From: Phalacrocorax aristotelis
Lineage: Eukaryota; Chordata; Aves; Suliformes; Phalacrocoracidae
DNA length: 64,000 nucleotides
NCBI RefSeq assembly: GCF_949628215.1
Contig: NC_134281.1
Span: 43,482,512 to 43,546,511 of the forward strand
Direction: 5' to 3'
In this document: positions 1-10,712 of the stretch, piece after piece
Numbering within the stretch: position 1 is the first letter of the stretch
Layout: every line of letters begins with the position of its first letter
Made by a program: the position numbers and the translations under genes
The notes under the pieces: generated by a model
Databases searched by the model: none
Told to the model about the DNA's origin: nothing
What the model saw: the letters and a program-made list of their open reading frames with translations, nothing else

Positions 1-395
1 ACACCAGTACACCCCTTCAGTTGTCGTACCCCGTATTGTCACTGCCTGTGCTTAAATAGCTGCTGCACTGTATCCCAGAGGAAGCTGCCTGTCAGCATTC
101 ACAAATACACATCTCCCAGAGAAAAGGGTGTGTGCAGGGCAAGGTGAGGAGGGGGAAGGTAAGAAAAATTAATCCAGGCAGCAGGGCACACCCTTTTATT
201 AGAGATACGCGCTATACAGATGCATGCCACGCTCAGCATAGAGCAGTCACGGCGAACCAGAGATCACCCATCTGTTGCTCTGAAGTGAACATGCCAGCAC
301 AGACTTTTCTCCTCAACTACGATCCTTCAACTCCAGCCCTTATTTTCTCTCCCAACTAATCCGTACTTCCACAGTAATGCGAGGACTCTCTCAAA
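1..395. other. JUN upstream flank, no gene recognised
   Basis: Mixed-composition DNA upstream of the JUN CpG island. The only long reading frame (132-359, + strand) has no recognisable domain and no splice context, so I do not call it. In mammals a non-coding transcript runs divergently from JUN; its avian equivalent could start in the island and cross this stretch on the minus strand, but nothing in the sequence proves that. Confidence 0.4.
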
Positions 396-1367
396 TCAGG
401 CCGTCACCACCCCCTCCCCTCGGAGAACGAGTTTAGAGAAACCCATCAGGAACCAGGGTTTTTCCTGCCAGGCTTTATTTCCCCCGTTATCCCGGCACGT
501 TTCTGAGGCCGGGAATCGATATCCCCGGTCACCGTGACGGCAAACCCCTGCCCTCGCGTACACCCCTGCAGCGCTCAGGCGGTATTGGACGAAACCCGCA
601 TCCCCCCGCCAGGGTCCCCGGCCCTCCGGACGGCCCCTGGCGTTGGCGGCGCTCCGGGCGCCGGGACGCCCTTCCCGCGCGGCGGGGCTCCCCCAGAGCC
701 GCTGTCCCCGGCCAGGAGGCAGGGAAGGGCGAGGCCCCGGCCGCCGCCAGCCGCAGGCACGCCCGGCCAGCGGGGAGGGGAGCGGAGAGGGACGCTGGGC
801 CCCTCGGCGGGGCGGGCGCGGCCTCAGCCTCGGCCCCAGCCTCGGCCCCGGCGGGGAGCGCCGCGGGCGCGTGGGCGGGGGCGGCCCCGCGGCGGTTGGT
901 GCCCGCCCTGGCCCCGCCGCGGCCCCAGCACCGCCCCCGGCCTTGCCTGGAAGGCGCACGGGCGGCGGGACCGCGGCGAGGAGGGGAAATCACGTGAGGC
1001 CTCCCCCAGAGCGCCACCTTGAAGGGCCGTACCACCGGTGGCGTGGGGGGGGGGGCGGGAGCGGGGGGGAAACACGACAGGCCGAAAGCCGCGGGGGCAC
1101 GGCAGAGTGCGACCCGTCTCCGGCCCGCCGCTGGGACAGGCCGAGGGACGCGCGGGGGACCGCGGAACCAAACGGGGAAAGGCGACGGCTTGCGGGCGGC
1201 AGCGGCGCGAGGGGGCTGAGCAGCTCCCCCCGCCCCTCCGGCGGGCGGTTGGTACGTGGCCGTTAAGGAGGCGCCGGCGGCGGCCAACCCCGCTCGCGCT
1301 CTGGACGCGGTAACCAGATATTCAAAAACAATACGTCAGCCCACAATGCCCCGAGCCGCCGCCAGCA

Positions 1368-1375
1368 TTACCTCA
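1368..1375 (+). promoter_or_regulatory. Distal AP-1-like site (jun2TRE)
   Basis: TTACCTCA, the variant TRE known from the distal mammalian JUN promoter, which binds JUN/ATF2 heterodimers. It lies 139 bp upstream of the proximal site. A CRE-like half site (ACGTCA) is just upstream near 1333. Confidence 0.8.
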
Positions 1376-1412
1376 TCCCACAAGGCCCCGCGCCGGCGCT
1401 AAGAAGCTTCTA

Positions 1413-1421
1413 GGGGCGGGG
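1413..1421 (+). promoter_or_regulatory. Sp1/GC box
   Basis: GGGGCGGGG between the two AP-1-like sites, in the position where the mammalian JUN promoter has its Sp1 site. Confidence 0.7.
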
Positions 1422-1493
1422 TGGCCATGGCGACCGGCTGATATGCACCGGGCCGGGCCAGCGGCCCGCCTCCCCCGGGAGAGGCGGCGGCAG

Positions 1494-1498
1494 CCAAT
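1494..1498 (+). promoter_or_regulatory. CCAAT box
   Basis: CCAAT, 15 bp upstream of the proximal AP-1-like site. This matches the CTF/NF-Y position in the mammalian JUN promoter. Confidence 0.75.
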
Positions 1499-1513
1499 GG
1501 GGAGCCCGCGGGG

Positions 1514-1521
1514 TGACATCA
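1514..1521 (+). promoter_or_regulatory. Proximal AP-1-like site (jun1TRE)
   Basis: TGACATCA, the well-known 8-bp variant TRE of the JUN promoter through which JUN/ATF2 autoregulates its own transcription. Confidence 0.88.
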
Positions 1522-1525
1522 TGGG

Positions 1526-1535
1526 CTATTTTTAG
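1526..1535 (+). promoter_or_regulatory. MEF2/RSRF site in JUN core promoter
   Basis: CTATTTTTAG is a perfect MEF2 consensus and is also the only TATA-like element here. In mammals this site mediates growth-factor induction of JUN. Transcription probably starts a few tens of bases downstream, giving a 5'UTR of roughly 450 nt. Confidence 0.85.
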
Positions 1536-2031
1536 CGGGCTCCCGGTCGCTGATAAGTGAAGGGCTCCACGCTGGGAGCGGGCTCAGAGCGCGGGGCGGG
1601 CGGGCGGCAGCGCGACTCCGGCCGCCGGGAGCGGGTGAGCCGAGCGGGGACAGCACAGCGGCCACCACCACAGCCGGGCTGAGCCGAGGCGGGGAAAGTA
1701 CCCGCGGCAACTTGTGGCGGCGGAGCAGCGTCCCGGCCCCGCGGCAGCGGTAGTAGCAGCGAGGAGCAGGAGGGCGGCGAGGCGCCCCGCCGAAGCCCCG
1801 CCAGGCCAGGCCAGGCGGACTCTCAGCGCGGCGGCGCCAGGGACCGCGGGCCCGGCCCGCGCCGGGAGGACCTTCCGCGCCCCGGCGAGAAGTAAGGCTC
1901 TGCTCCCCCCTTCCCCGCTCCCTGCGCGGCCGGGAGGGTTGGGGTGGCGGCGCGGAGCGGGGCGCAAGCGGCGGCCGGGCAGCTTCTCCGCGCTGCCGCA
2001 GCTCCCGGCGCCACTCCGCGGACTCTGTTCT

Positions 2032-2976
2032 ATGAGTGCAAAGATGGAGCCTACTTTCTACGAGGATGCCCTAAACGCCAGCTTCGTGCCGCCGGAGAGC
2101 GGCGGGTATGGATATAATAACGCCAAAGTGCTGAAGCAGAACATGACGCTGAACCTGTCTGACCCATCCAGCAACCTGAAGCCACACCTGAGGAACAAGA
2201 ACGCCGACATCCTCACCTCCCCCGACGTGGGGCTGCTGAAACTGGCCTCGCCGGAGCTGGAGCGGCTCATCATCCAGTCCAGCAACGGGTTAATCACCAC
2301 CACGCCGACCCCGACGCAGTTTCTCTGCCCCAAAAACGTTACCGACGAGCAAGAGGGGTTCGCGGAAGGCTTTGTGCGAGCCCTGGCGGAACTGCACAAC
2401 CAGAACACCGTGCCCAGCGTTACCTCCGCCGCTCAACCTGTTAACAGCGGAATGGCACCTGTGTCCTCTATGGCCGGCAACAGCAGTTTCAATACGAATT
2501 TGCACAGCGAGCCCCCGGTATACGCCAATCTCAGCAACTTCAACCCCAACGCACTCAACTCCGCACCTAACTACAACGCAAACAGCATGGGCTACGCACC
2601 TCAGCATCACATAAACCCCCAGATGCCCGTGCAGCATCCCAGACTTCAGGCTTTGAAAGAAGAGCCTCAGACTGTACCTGAAATGCCAGGGGAAACTCCT
2701 CCCCTGTCCCCTATTGACATGGAGTCGCAGGAGAGAATCAAAGCCGAGAGAAAACGCATGAGAAACAGAATTGCAGCATCCAAATGCCGGAAAAGGAAGT
2801 TGGAAAGGATTGCCAGGTTGGAAGAAAAAGTGAAAACTTTGAAAGCCCAAAACTCAGAGCTGGCATCCACTGCCAACATGCTCAGAGAACAGGTTGCACA
2901 GCTTAAGCAGAAGGTCATGAACCATGTCAATAGCGGGTGCCAGCTAATGCTAACACAACAGTTGCAAACGTTTTGA
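2032..2976 (+). CDS. JUN: JUN, AP-1 bZIP transcription factor (complete, intronless)
   Basis: Nuclear AP-1 subunit that dimerises with FOS/ATF proteins and binds TRE/CRE sites. The 314-residue frame has the JNK-docking/delta region (about 31-60), the two JNK phospho-acceptor motifs with Ser63 (LTSPD) and Ser73 (LASPE), a glutamine/asparagine-rich middle, and a C-terminal bZIP (about 233-298). The basic region contains [13 protein letters not shown], and the zipper leucines fall at 263, 270, 277, 284 and 291. Start: the ATG at 2032 gives an N-terminus beginning MSAKMEP, matching vertebrate JUN numbering; a second ATG at 2044 is possible. The gene is a single exon, as in all vertebrates. Transcription is likely driven by the AP-1/MEF2 promoter at 1368-1535. 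The frame also stays open upstream to 1714 without a stop (see findings). The stop is TGA at 2974-2976. Confidence 0.98.
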   Translation: MSAKMEPTFYEDALNASFVPPESGGYGYNNAKVLKQNMTLNLSDPSSNLKPHLRNKNADILTSPDVGLLKLASPELERLIIQSSNGLITTTPTPTQFLCPKNVTDEQEGFAEGFVRALAELHNQNTVPSVTSAAQPVNSGMAPVSSMAGNSSFNTNLHSEPPVYANLSNFNPNALNSAPNYNANSMGYAPQHHINPQMPVQHPRLQALKEEPQTVPEMPGETPPLSPIDMESQERIKAERKRMRNRIAASKCRKRKLERIARLEEKVKTLKAQNSELASTANMLREQVAQLKQKVMNHVNSGCQLMLTQQLQTF

Positions 2977-3650
2977 AGAGACTGTCTTCAATGAGAACTG
3001 TGTTATTGTGGTATAACTAAAACAAAAAACCAAAAGTGGCAGACGCATAAAAAGCTTGTGGTAAAAGCTGAAAGGCTGAGTCCTGCCTGTGCTCTGCAAA
3101 GCATATGTGTGGAAAGACTGGCAAGCCTTCGGCTTGAGTTAGTAGTGAAGCGGCCAGCACTGCTCCGAGAAGTGCTGTTCCTGCTCAGATGAGATGTCAG
3201 ATCTTCGTTTAACATTGACCAAGACCTGCATGGACCTAACATTCGATGATCATTCAGTATTAAAGGTTAAACTGCAATAGAAACTGTAGATTGCTTTATG
3301 TAGTATTCCTTAAGAAAAAAAAAAAGTGGGAGGGAGGTTTGTGGGAGGCTGATAAACAAAAAAGAACTATTCTGCCTGCCTTCAAGTAAATTGTGTATGT
3401 ACATATCTTTTTTTATTTTATTTTATGAAAGTTGATTAATGTCAATAAACTACTTCATGACTTTGTAAGTTATTTTTATGTTGTTTATTTGGGCACTGCC
3501 CAGTATTGTTTGTAAATAAGAGGCTTTTTTTTAGCACTCTGAGTTTACCATTTGTAATAAAGTATAATTTTTTAATGTTTCTGTTTCTGGAAAAATTCTA
3601 GAAGGTTCTATTATATTTAAGAAAAATAAAATAATTAAAATGCATTTCCC
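2977..3650 (+). other. JUN: JUN 3'UTR, AU-rich, with several poly(A) signals
   Basis: AT-rich sequence follows the stop, with U-rich runs at about 3405-3430 and 3470-3490 of the kind that make JUN mRNA unstable. AATAAA hexamers lie at 3444-3449, 3556-3561 and 3625-3630, so alternative 3' ends are likely. The end at about 3650 is a guess from the last hexamer. Confidence 0.7.
3556..3561 (+). terminator. Poly(A) signal for JUN
   Basis: AATAAA followed by U-rich sequence within 40 bases. It is the middle of three candidate hexamers (the others are at 3444 and 3625). Confidence 0.6.
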
Positions 3651-6600
3651 TCTCACTTTTTTTTTTTGCTAGTACCTGAGTTGGGAAAATGCCCTTTATG
3701 CTGAACTCTAAAGGGTAGGGATTATGTTAAACTTACTCTGTAACTACAAGCATGTCCTGGAGAATGTGTAGAGGAGAGGGTGAAAACTAGATCATGATCA
3801 CTAACTTTTTAGGTTGTCCTGAAGTTGTTGTTCCCAATCATAACCTGATGAACTTGCCTACCATGTTCTGGTGGCCCAATTTAGACAGGTAACTTCAGGA
3901 GCTGAAGAGGTGTAGGAAGCCAGTGCATGAAATTGCTCTGTAACTGGGAGCAACTGGCTACTTGACCTGACATGCTTTTTATTAAATTAATGCCCTCCAG
4001 AAGATAAGGCAAGCAGTTGTATTTACAAAAAAAAAAAAAAAAAATTCACCTTTATTGCTGTGTTCCTTCCTTCCTAGGTAGAAGGTGATAGTTGTTTGTT
4101 AATATTTATGACAATGCTGCTGTCAACAGTAAAACAATTTCATAATCTTTTTCCTGTCTTGAAATCCTTTCCCTTTTGAGTGTCATTAGGGGTTCTAAAC
4201 CTTTAGCAACAGAAAGCTGGAAAAACTGAACTTAGGAGAAAATGAAAAGAGCAACTTGCTGAAAGAAGCATCAGAGGTTGCTGTTTTTCAGCAACTTGCT
4301 GAAAGTAACAACTTCTCTGGCACTTCCTGTGTATTTTTAATAAAATAGTCTTGGTTTTTAGTACAATGGCAATATAAATGCATACCTTAGAAAAATGCTA
4401 CTTAACCCATGGGGGGGGGTGACACCAATTGTTATACAGGAATTTTCAACAATTCATTTAGTTTAATAAGCATATATTTGAAGGGAGACTGGATGGTTTC
4501 CTGCTTGCTGTTCAGAGCCAAACAGCTAGGAGGAAATAGATGCTTCAAAAGACAGCCAGAAAATATTAGAAATTAATTATTAGTGAATGCTAACTTTTTA
4601 GAGCAGGCAGTCTTGAAGATGTCTTTTTTTTCCTTAAAATAGGAATAAGCATAATTTTAATTGAAGTGACAGTCTTTAGTTTAAGGTCACTTCACAAGAT
4701 GACCAGATAATTGGATATATATACCTTTACTGTTATCAAAATGGTACTCTGAAACGTGCAACTACTGCGGGTCGGTTCCTTAGGGGAAGCACAGGGGTAT
4801 CTTTCTTCTAAGCTTTTTTCCCCCCGTATTATATGCATTTTATAATTAGTTGTTTTAATGTTTAAAATATGATAATATGGTAATCTTCCACATCATAATC
4901 CAGGCGTCAAGGTAGGCACTGTTTAGATGGTGTTTGCTGCTGTCAGAGGAATACAATTGTAATAACAGCAACCAAACAAAGGGTTACTAGGAGGATACTG
5001 TAGTTTGCCAAGAGTACATTTTGCTGATGTCAGCAACCCGGAAGGTAAGTTGATTTTGACCATATGTAGGAATAGACAGCAGAGGGATAATACACAGCAC
5101 TGCTGGGTGTGGTTTTACAGGGATTTAGCAAGTGCCAACTAGCAAAATAAGCAGGGCAAGGAGATTAATTACCTGCAAAGGTGCATGTTTAACTCTCTGC
5201 AGTGCCGGGTTATGGAATAGATGTTACTAGCAAGCATTTTGCTTAATCACCTAATTACGTAAAAAATAAATACATTATATAAAATACTATGTTAATTAAA
5301 TACAGCTGAGTGACAGTCTGCTCCACCCTATCCTAATACGCACACACAGACTTTTAGCATTGCAGTTTTGTGTTTTCTCTCCCAAGTACAACATTCTGTA
5401 GCACAGGCAAAAAAGTTACTGAGTAATAGTGCTGCTCATTAAGTGGGCATTGCCTGACGGGTTGGTTTCTGTGACATGAGTTATTTGACTTGGTCTGGCT
5501 CAGGAGGTACTGGTTCCAGTCAATCTACCATCAAGCAAGGTGGTTTTTAGTGCCAGTTATGCAGTTTCACAAGGTGAAGAGGGGTGATTTGGATGAACCC
5601 TTTCTTTGGTCCCATGTCTCTTTTGAGGATCAGGCCTAAGACAGGGCAAAGTAAGTTCATATTCCCTCCACTTCCATCTGTTTTGTAAACAGTGTGGTAG
5701 GCTATAAGCCTGTTCCTTTCTGGCTCACTTCAGCATGGGTTAAAATTCAGCACTCTTAATATATTACTAGATCACTCGGTGATCAATAAGCACAGCTGTA
5801 ACAAAAGGTGTGTGTGCATTTGTATGTGGTGAAATGCAAAGTTTTAACACTTACTTAACTGCCAAGACTAAAATTGCCTACTGCATTATGTGCCTTACTT
5901 CTACAAGGAATAGTCAGTCCTCTTTGAGATTCAGAGAGAAACTCTCTTTTTGTTGCCCCAGCTGTACTCACAAGGGAATATTTTGCAAATAACAGCATTG
6001 TGAACATGTATTTTGTTTGGCTGTGAGTGTTGTCAACGGATTCAGGAAGTGAAGTCAGAAAAAGGCAGGGTTTCAAACAGGGCAGGCTACACAGAAATGC
6101 CTGGGCAAAGAGCCTCTAATCAGAACAACATGTTTGGGACACAGAATTATTAATTAGAATTTGTGTCTCTACTAAAACCAACAAAACCCTCAAACTCTCA
6201 TCCCATGAACAGAAGGGAGCTACGAGGGGGGTTTGACCATGATAATTTTAAATCCAAAGTACTTGTCGTTACAGAAACAACAGTAACAATCTAACTTACT
6301 GTACAGTGGGAGAGTTACATACCAGCCAGTCTGAATTTCAGAACACACTAACGGTGTGTTCTAATAAAGGCCCCATCCTTGAATTGCCTACATCTCTGTA
6401 GGCCCAAAAGATACTGACCACAAAACGTGGCACTTTAAATACCAGCCTAAGGCAGCACATAGGCATTTCACAGGGAAGGTTAGCGACCAAGAGATGCCTT
6501 AGCTATCTTTCCACTATATAGGAAGCTGTCAAGAAATACAGCCAATATCCCTCCAAACCTATGTGAAAAATTACTGACAGTTTTGTCCCATGCAGAAGCC

Positions 6601-9600
6601 TAAGCAATCCATTACAATAATTACTTTCTGAAAAAGTAAATAGGCCTTTCAGTGAAGTACGTTGCTGCATACGCATTAATTGTCTTATCCCACAACTCTG
6701 CAGGAAGCAAAGAATCTAACTTACAGGTACCCAGGTTACTGTACAGCAGGCTTGCATCATTTATGTAGTATCACACAGCACGTATGGACGCTGCACGGTG
6801 GAGCATGGAGACTGAACTGGCAGTGAAACTGGAACTTATACAGCTGGATCAGCACAGTGCTCTGCCTGAGTGGATAACCCTGACCAAGGCTCTGGGGTTA
6901 TTAGCCCAGGTAGCATTATTGTATAGACTGCAGAGGCAGATGGACCAGCTGGAACAAGCTTGGGCATTGGTGGAGTACACCACGGAGTGCGGTGCACCAT
7001 GGCCATGGCAAGTACAAGGCAGAACTGAAAAAAAACCACCACTTATCTTTACCATCAAGCCTAGTGCTTTCTCTGTTTTGCATCTCTTCCTCTCTACCCC
7101 TATTCCCAAGACTCAGGTATAACAGTGTAGAGTTACCCACATCAAGAAACTAAAACCAGTTCAGACAAAGTTTGCCATGTAGAAAAAAGTTGCAAACATA
7201 ATAAGTGAACACAAAATATTGCTAACAGGCAGATGGACAGCAAGGAAATAATATTTGAAATTACCATATACGCAAACCCATTATGAAACAGAATATACCT
7301 TAGTAACCTCCAGCATTAGCTTAGGGACAGGGAGAAGGAAGGTAGTATTAGCCTTCCAACTGAAGAAAAGGAAAATTCAGAATGTAGGAGGTTTGCTTTT
7401 CGAGAAGGTAATTCTTCCAGAGAAGCGTTTGTTCTTTAGAATTACACGCACTGCCAACACCAGCGTCTGCACCAAGGACTGGTGGCAATCCCAATTCTAC
7501 GCATACACGTTATTGTTGACATGAACATTACAATATAATCCCTGGACAGAGAATGGTGCTTCTTAGAAATGTTGTATAAAGTCATCATACAATCTACCAT
7601 GAAAGCCTCTGATTACTTAAACAGTTTTAGTGTGGTTTTGCACAGCAGGGCCCTCTTTTCCAATTTTGCACGTTATTCTTTGCAGTATGTTTTTGTTCAG
7701 GAACAATGGAACTACAAAAGTAAAATTAGTCATTCATCACAGTCCCTTCTCTACTTAAATATTCTGAAATACTAGAAACACAGTTACAATGGGGAAGAAC
7801 AGCTTTTTAAAAAGTTAATTGAATATTGAAAACTCTCCTAATTTTCTTAGTTACAGAGTAACAGCAGACATTAGGGGAAAACAAAACAAAACCCTAATTC
7901 AGGAAAATTAGTAGAGTGAGTACCCTGTTTTTGAAATTTCATAAGAACTTGATAGGTTATCACTCACCTGATCAATCCAAATCTCTATAAAATGCCTAGA
8001 AACCAACTCTGTCAACAAAAGTTGAGGAAGAACTAATATTTCCTCAGTCTCACAATTAGTGTTTTGAGCCTTGTATTCTCCAAGCAATCTTTAGGTTGAT
8101 TCCTTAACCAAAAGGGCCAGCGACTTGCTAGAAATTCCTCTCAACCATCAACTTTGTTCCTTATTCTCTTTTAAAGTAAAATCAATTCCTATGAAACCTT
8201 GCATCATAATAACACCGAAGATGTGGGAAACAGGACACAATTCCAGCAGATGGAGCTCAAAAGCAAACAGTCCTGGAACAAGCTGCACAGATGCATGCAA
8301 CAGGAGCCTTTGCTCAGACGGTGTAGCAGCCAGAAAAGTCTTCAGATGAAACCCACTATCATGCAAACATTCTAAAAAAATAGATTATTTTTATCAGCTT
8401 CCCTGAGTTCTTAAAATAACTACAGCAATGAGTAGGGAGATCCTGAATAATTTTAATCACAGAATAACCACAGTTACTTCAGAGGACACTAAAGGTTCAA
8501 AACCGAGCGTCCAGGGCTGTTTTTCTTAATTCTCATCCACGATGATGAATTAGTGGGCATGACTTTTAGGTGTTTGCTGTTATCATGCCTTCTATGTCTC
8601 AGACTACAAGTCATGAAAACATGCATGATGCAGGCATAATCCGGTGAGTGTTGCTATTCAAACAAAGCCATTCACATAGCACTCATATTGAAAAAAGAAA
8701 ACTTAAGAAATTTTTAATCTCCACTGAATGGATAACTGGTAGGTTTAAAAGCATGGCCTATGACTACCAAAATTGGAGCCTACCTATTTCAACTGATGTG
8801 ATTTTCAAAGTTGCAGACCTGTATATGACCACAAAACAAAGCACCTGGGCAACTATGAAAAGCTCATTTTCATCTGTGTCCAAAAGTAGTTTTAGAACTT
8901 TTAATGGTAGTAAAAATTGTGAGCTGCTGCACCTACCTTGCAATCTGTGGTTGTTGCTTTACTTTCACCTTGAGAAGTCAAAACTAAAAAGTTCCTTTTT
9001 AAATGAAGCCATAACACTTTAAAGATACAGCTCAGGATTTATTCAGTCTAACTTCTGACACCTAATCTAGGTAAAGGAGGCACCACAGGTTCTCCTTATG
9101 GTTAACAGAAAAGCACAGGCCTCCTCAAAGAGTGATTTGGGTAAACTAAATTGCTAATTGGAAGTGCCTATGCCTCAGCAGCCTACTTTTTTTAGCTTAG
9201 GAGCCTCTAGTTAGATAGGATGAAACCAGGGTGTAATGATTACTTGATTAGAATTGGGAGACACTTCCTTTTACTAACCAGAAAAGTTCTGCGAACATCT
9301 ACCACGTGTTAGTGATGAACAAATTCTCGTATGCAAAGTTTTACTCTATGGCATCATATACGTGATGTACACTCTTTTTTCCATATATAAACACTAAGGT
9401 ATACCCAAACATTAACTGTTCAACACTTCTTACAAGAAGTCATTAAACACAAGACTTACTATGAACCCTCCAGTGGTGCCGCAGGGCCCAGTCAAGGTAT
9501 GATCTTTATCACACTAAGTAATCACCAAGTGTCTGACCCAAATACCTGAAGGGGAGAAAAAGAACCCAATTTCTCAAGACAAATTCCATCTCTAATTTTC

Positions 9601-10397
9601 TTGTTTGGCTTTGCTATCATACAGATTGACCATTCTCCCTGCTTCCAGACTGAACCAGATAAAGTATTTCTAGATATATATATATATATTCTGATCAGTT
9701 AACAATGTGCTTTTATTTCCAAAATTACATAAAAATTATGTAAAGCTATACAGCAAGTATAGCTGACTTCAGGACTGACATTGCAAGAGTTTACAGTTAG
9801 ACCAAAGCTAACCCTTGAAAAGTTAACAGCAAAGTTTCCTTCTTTAAATGATGGAATGTAAGCAGAATTTAGTGGTCTTTGACCAGGTTCCTTCTTGAAG
9901 CAGAGATTTCTAACCAGTATCTTTCCAGTGCAGCACTGCAGGCAGCAGCACATCTTTCTCTAATTTCCCACTACATCAGTTTTCAGGGCTGTTTTCAGGG
10001 CTGTGACCTGTAAAAAAGTAGGCTGCTTCTCTCTATGCAGAGTTATCTGTGCTTTTAATACATTAGCTTGGTTAGAGACTTCTGAATTTTATTTCCCACT
10101 TCTGCACTCCTAAAACCACCTAAGCTTGATATATTTAGGAAGTGTCACTGACTGAGCTTCACAACTACAGACAGCTTTTGCATCTGTGTAGTTTTGTGAA
10201 AGTAACAATAAAGTTGATCAATTTTTTTCTTTCTCAAAATACTGATTTACAGTTACCAAAAAGTAGCACAAGTCCTAAAGATGCTGGATACACCAGTTTG
10301 GGAAATCCAGCCACTGATAAATATTGGAAAAAAACCATGTTTAAAAATCATAGTATCATCTTATGCTGGGAAACAGGGATGTCAAAATTCCCAGAGC
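3651..10397. other. Intergenic, AT-rich, no gene recognised
   Basis: Downstream flank of JUN. It contains an 18-base A-run (4027-4044), a 16-bp direct repeat spaced 40 bp apart (4250-4265 and 4290-4305), a short TA run near 9676, and scattered open frames with no domain. A modestly GC-richer patch at 6784-7122 has open frames on both strands but no recognisable protein. No CR1, tRNA or rRNA was seen. Confidence 0.5.

Positions 10398-10712
<315 letters not shown>

Larger units (their letters stand above)
530..2300. promoter_or_regulatory. CpG island spanning JUN promoter, 5'UTR and 5' coding region
   Basis: The stretch is extremely GC-rich with frequent CpG, against AT-rich flanks. Many long open frames on both strands (396-1313) are a by-product of the base composition and translate to Pro/Ala/Arg/Gly-rich junk. 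A G-run near 1045-1069 could fold as a quadruplex. The recognisable promoter elements cluster at 1333-1535, and the JUN start codon is at 2032. An unmethylated CpG island is the normal setting of this immediate-early gene. Confidence 0.9.

Noticed and set aside
396-1313. Many long overlapping frames on both strands upstream of JUN
   Set aside because: They lie in a CpG island, are Pro/Ala/Arg/Gly-rich, mutually overlapping and without domains; composition explains them.
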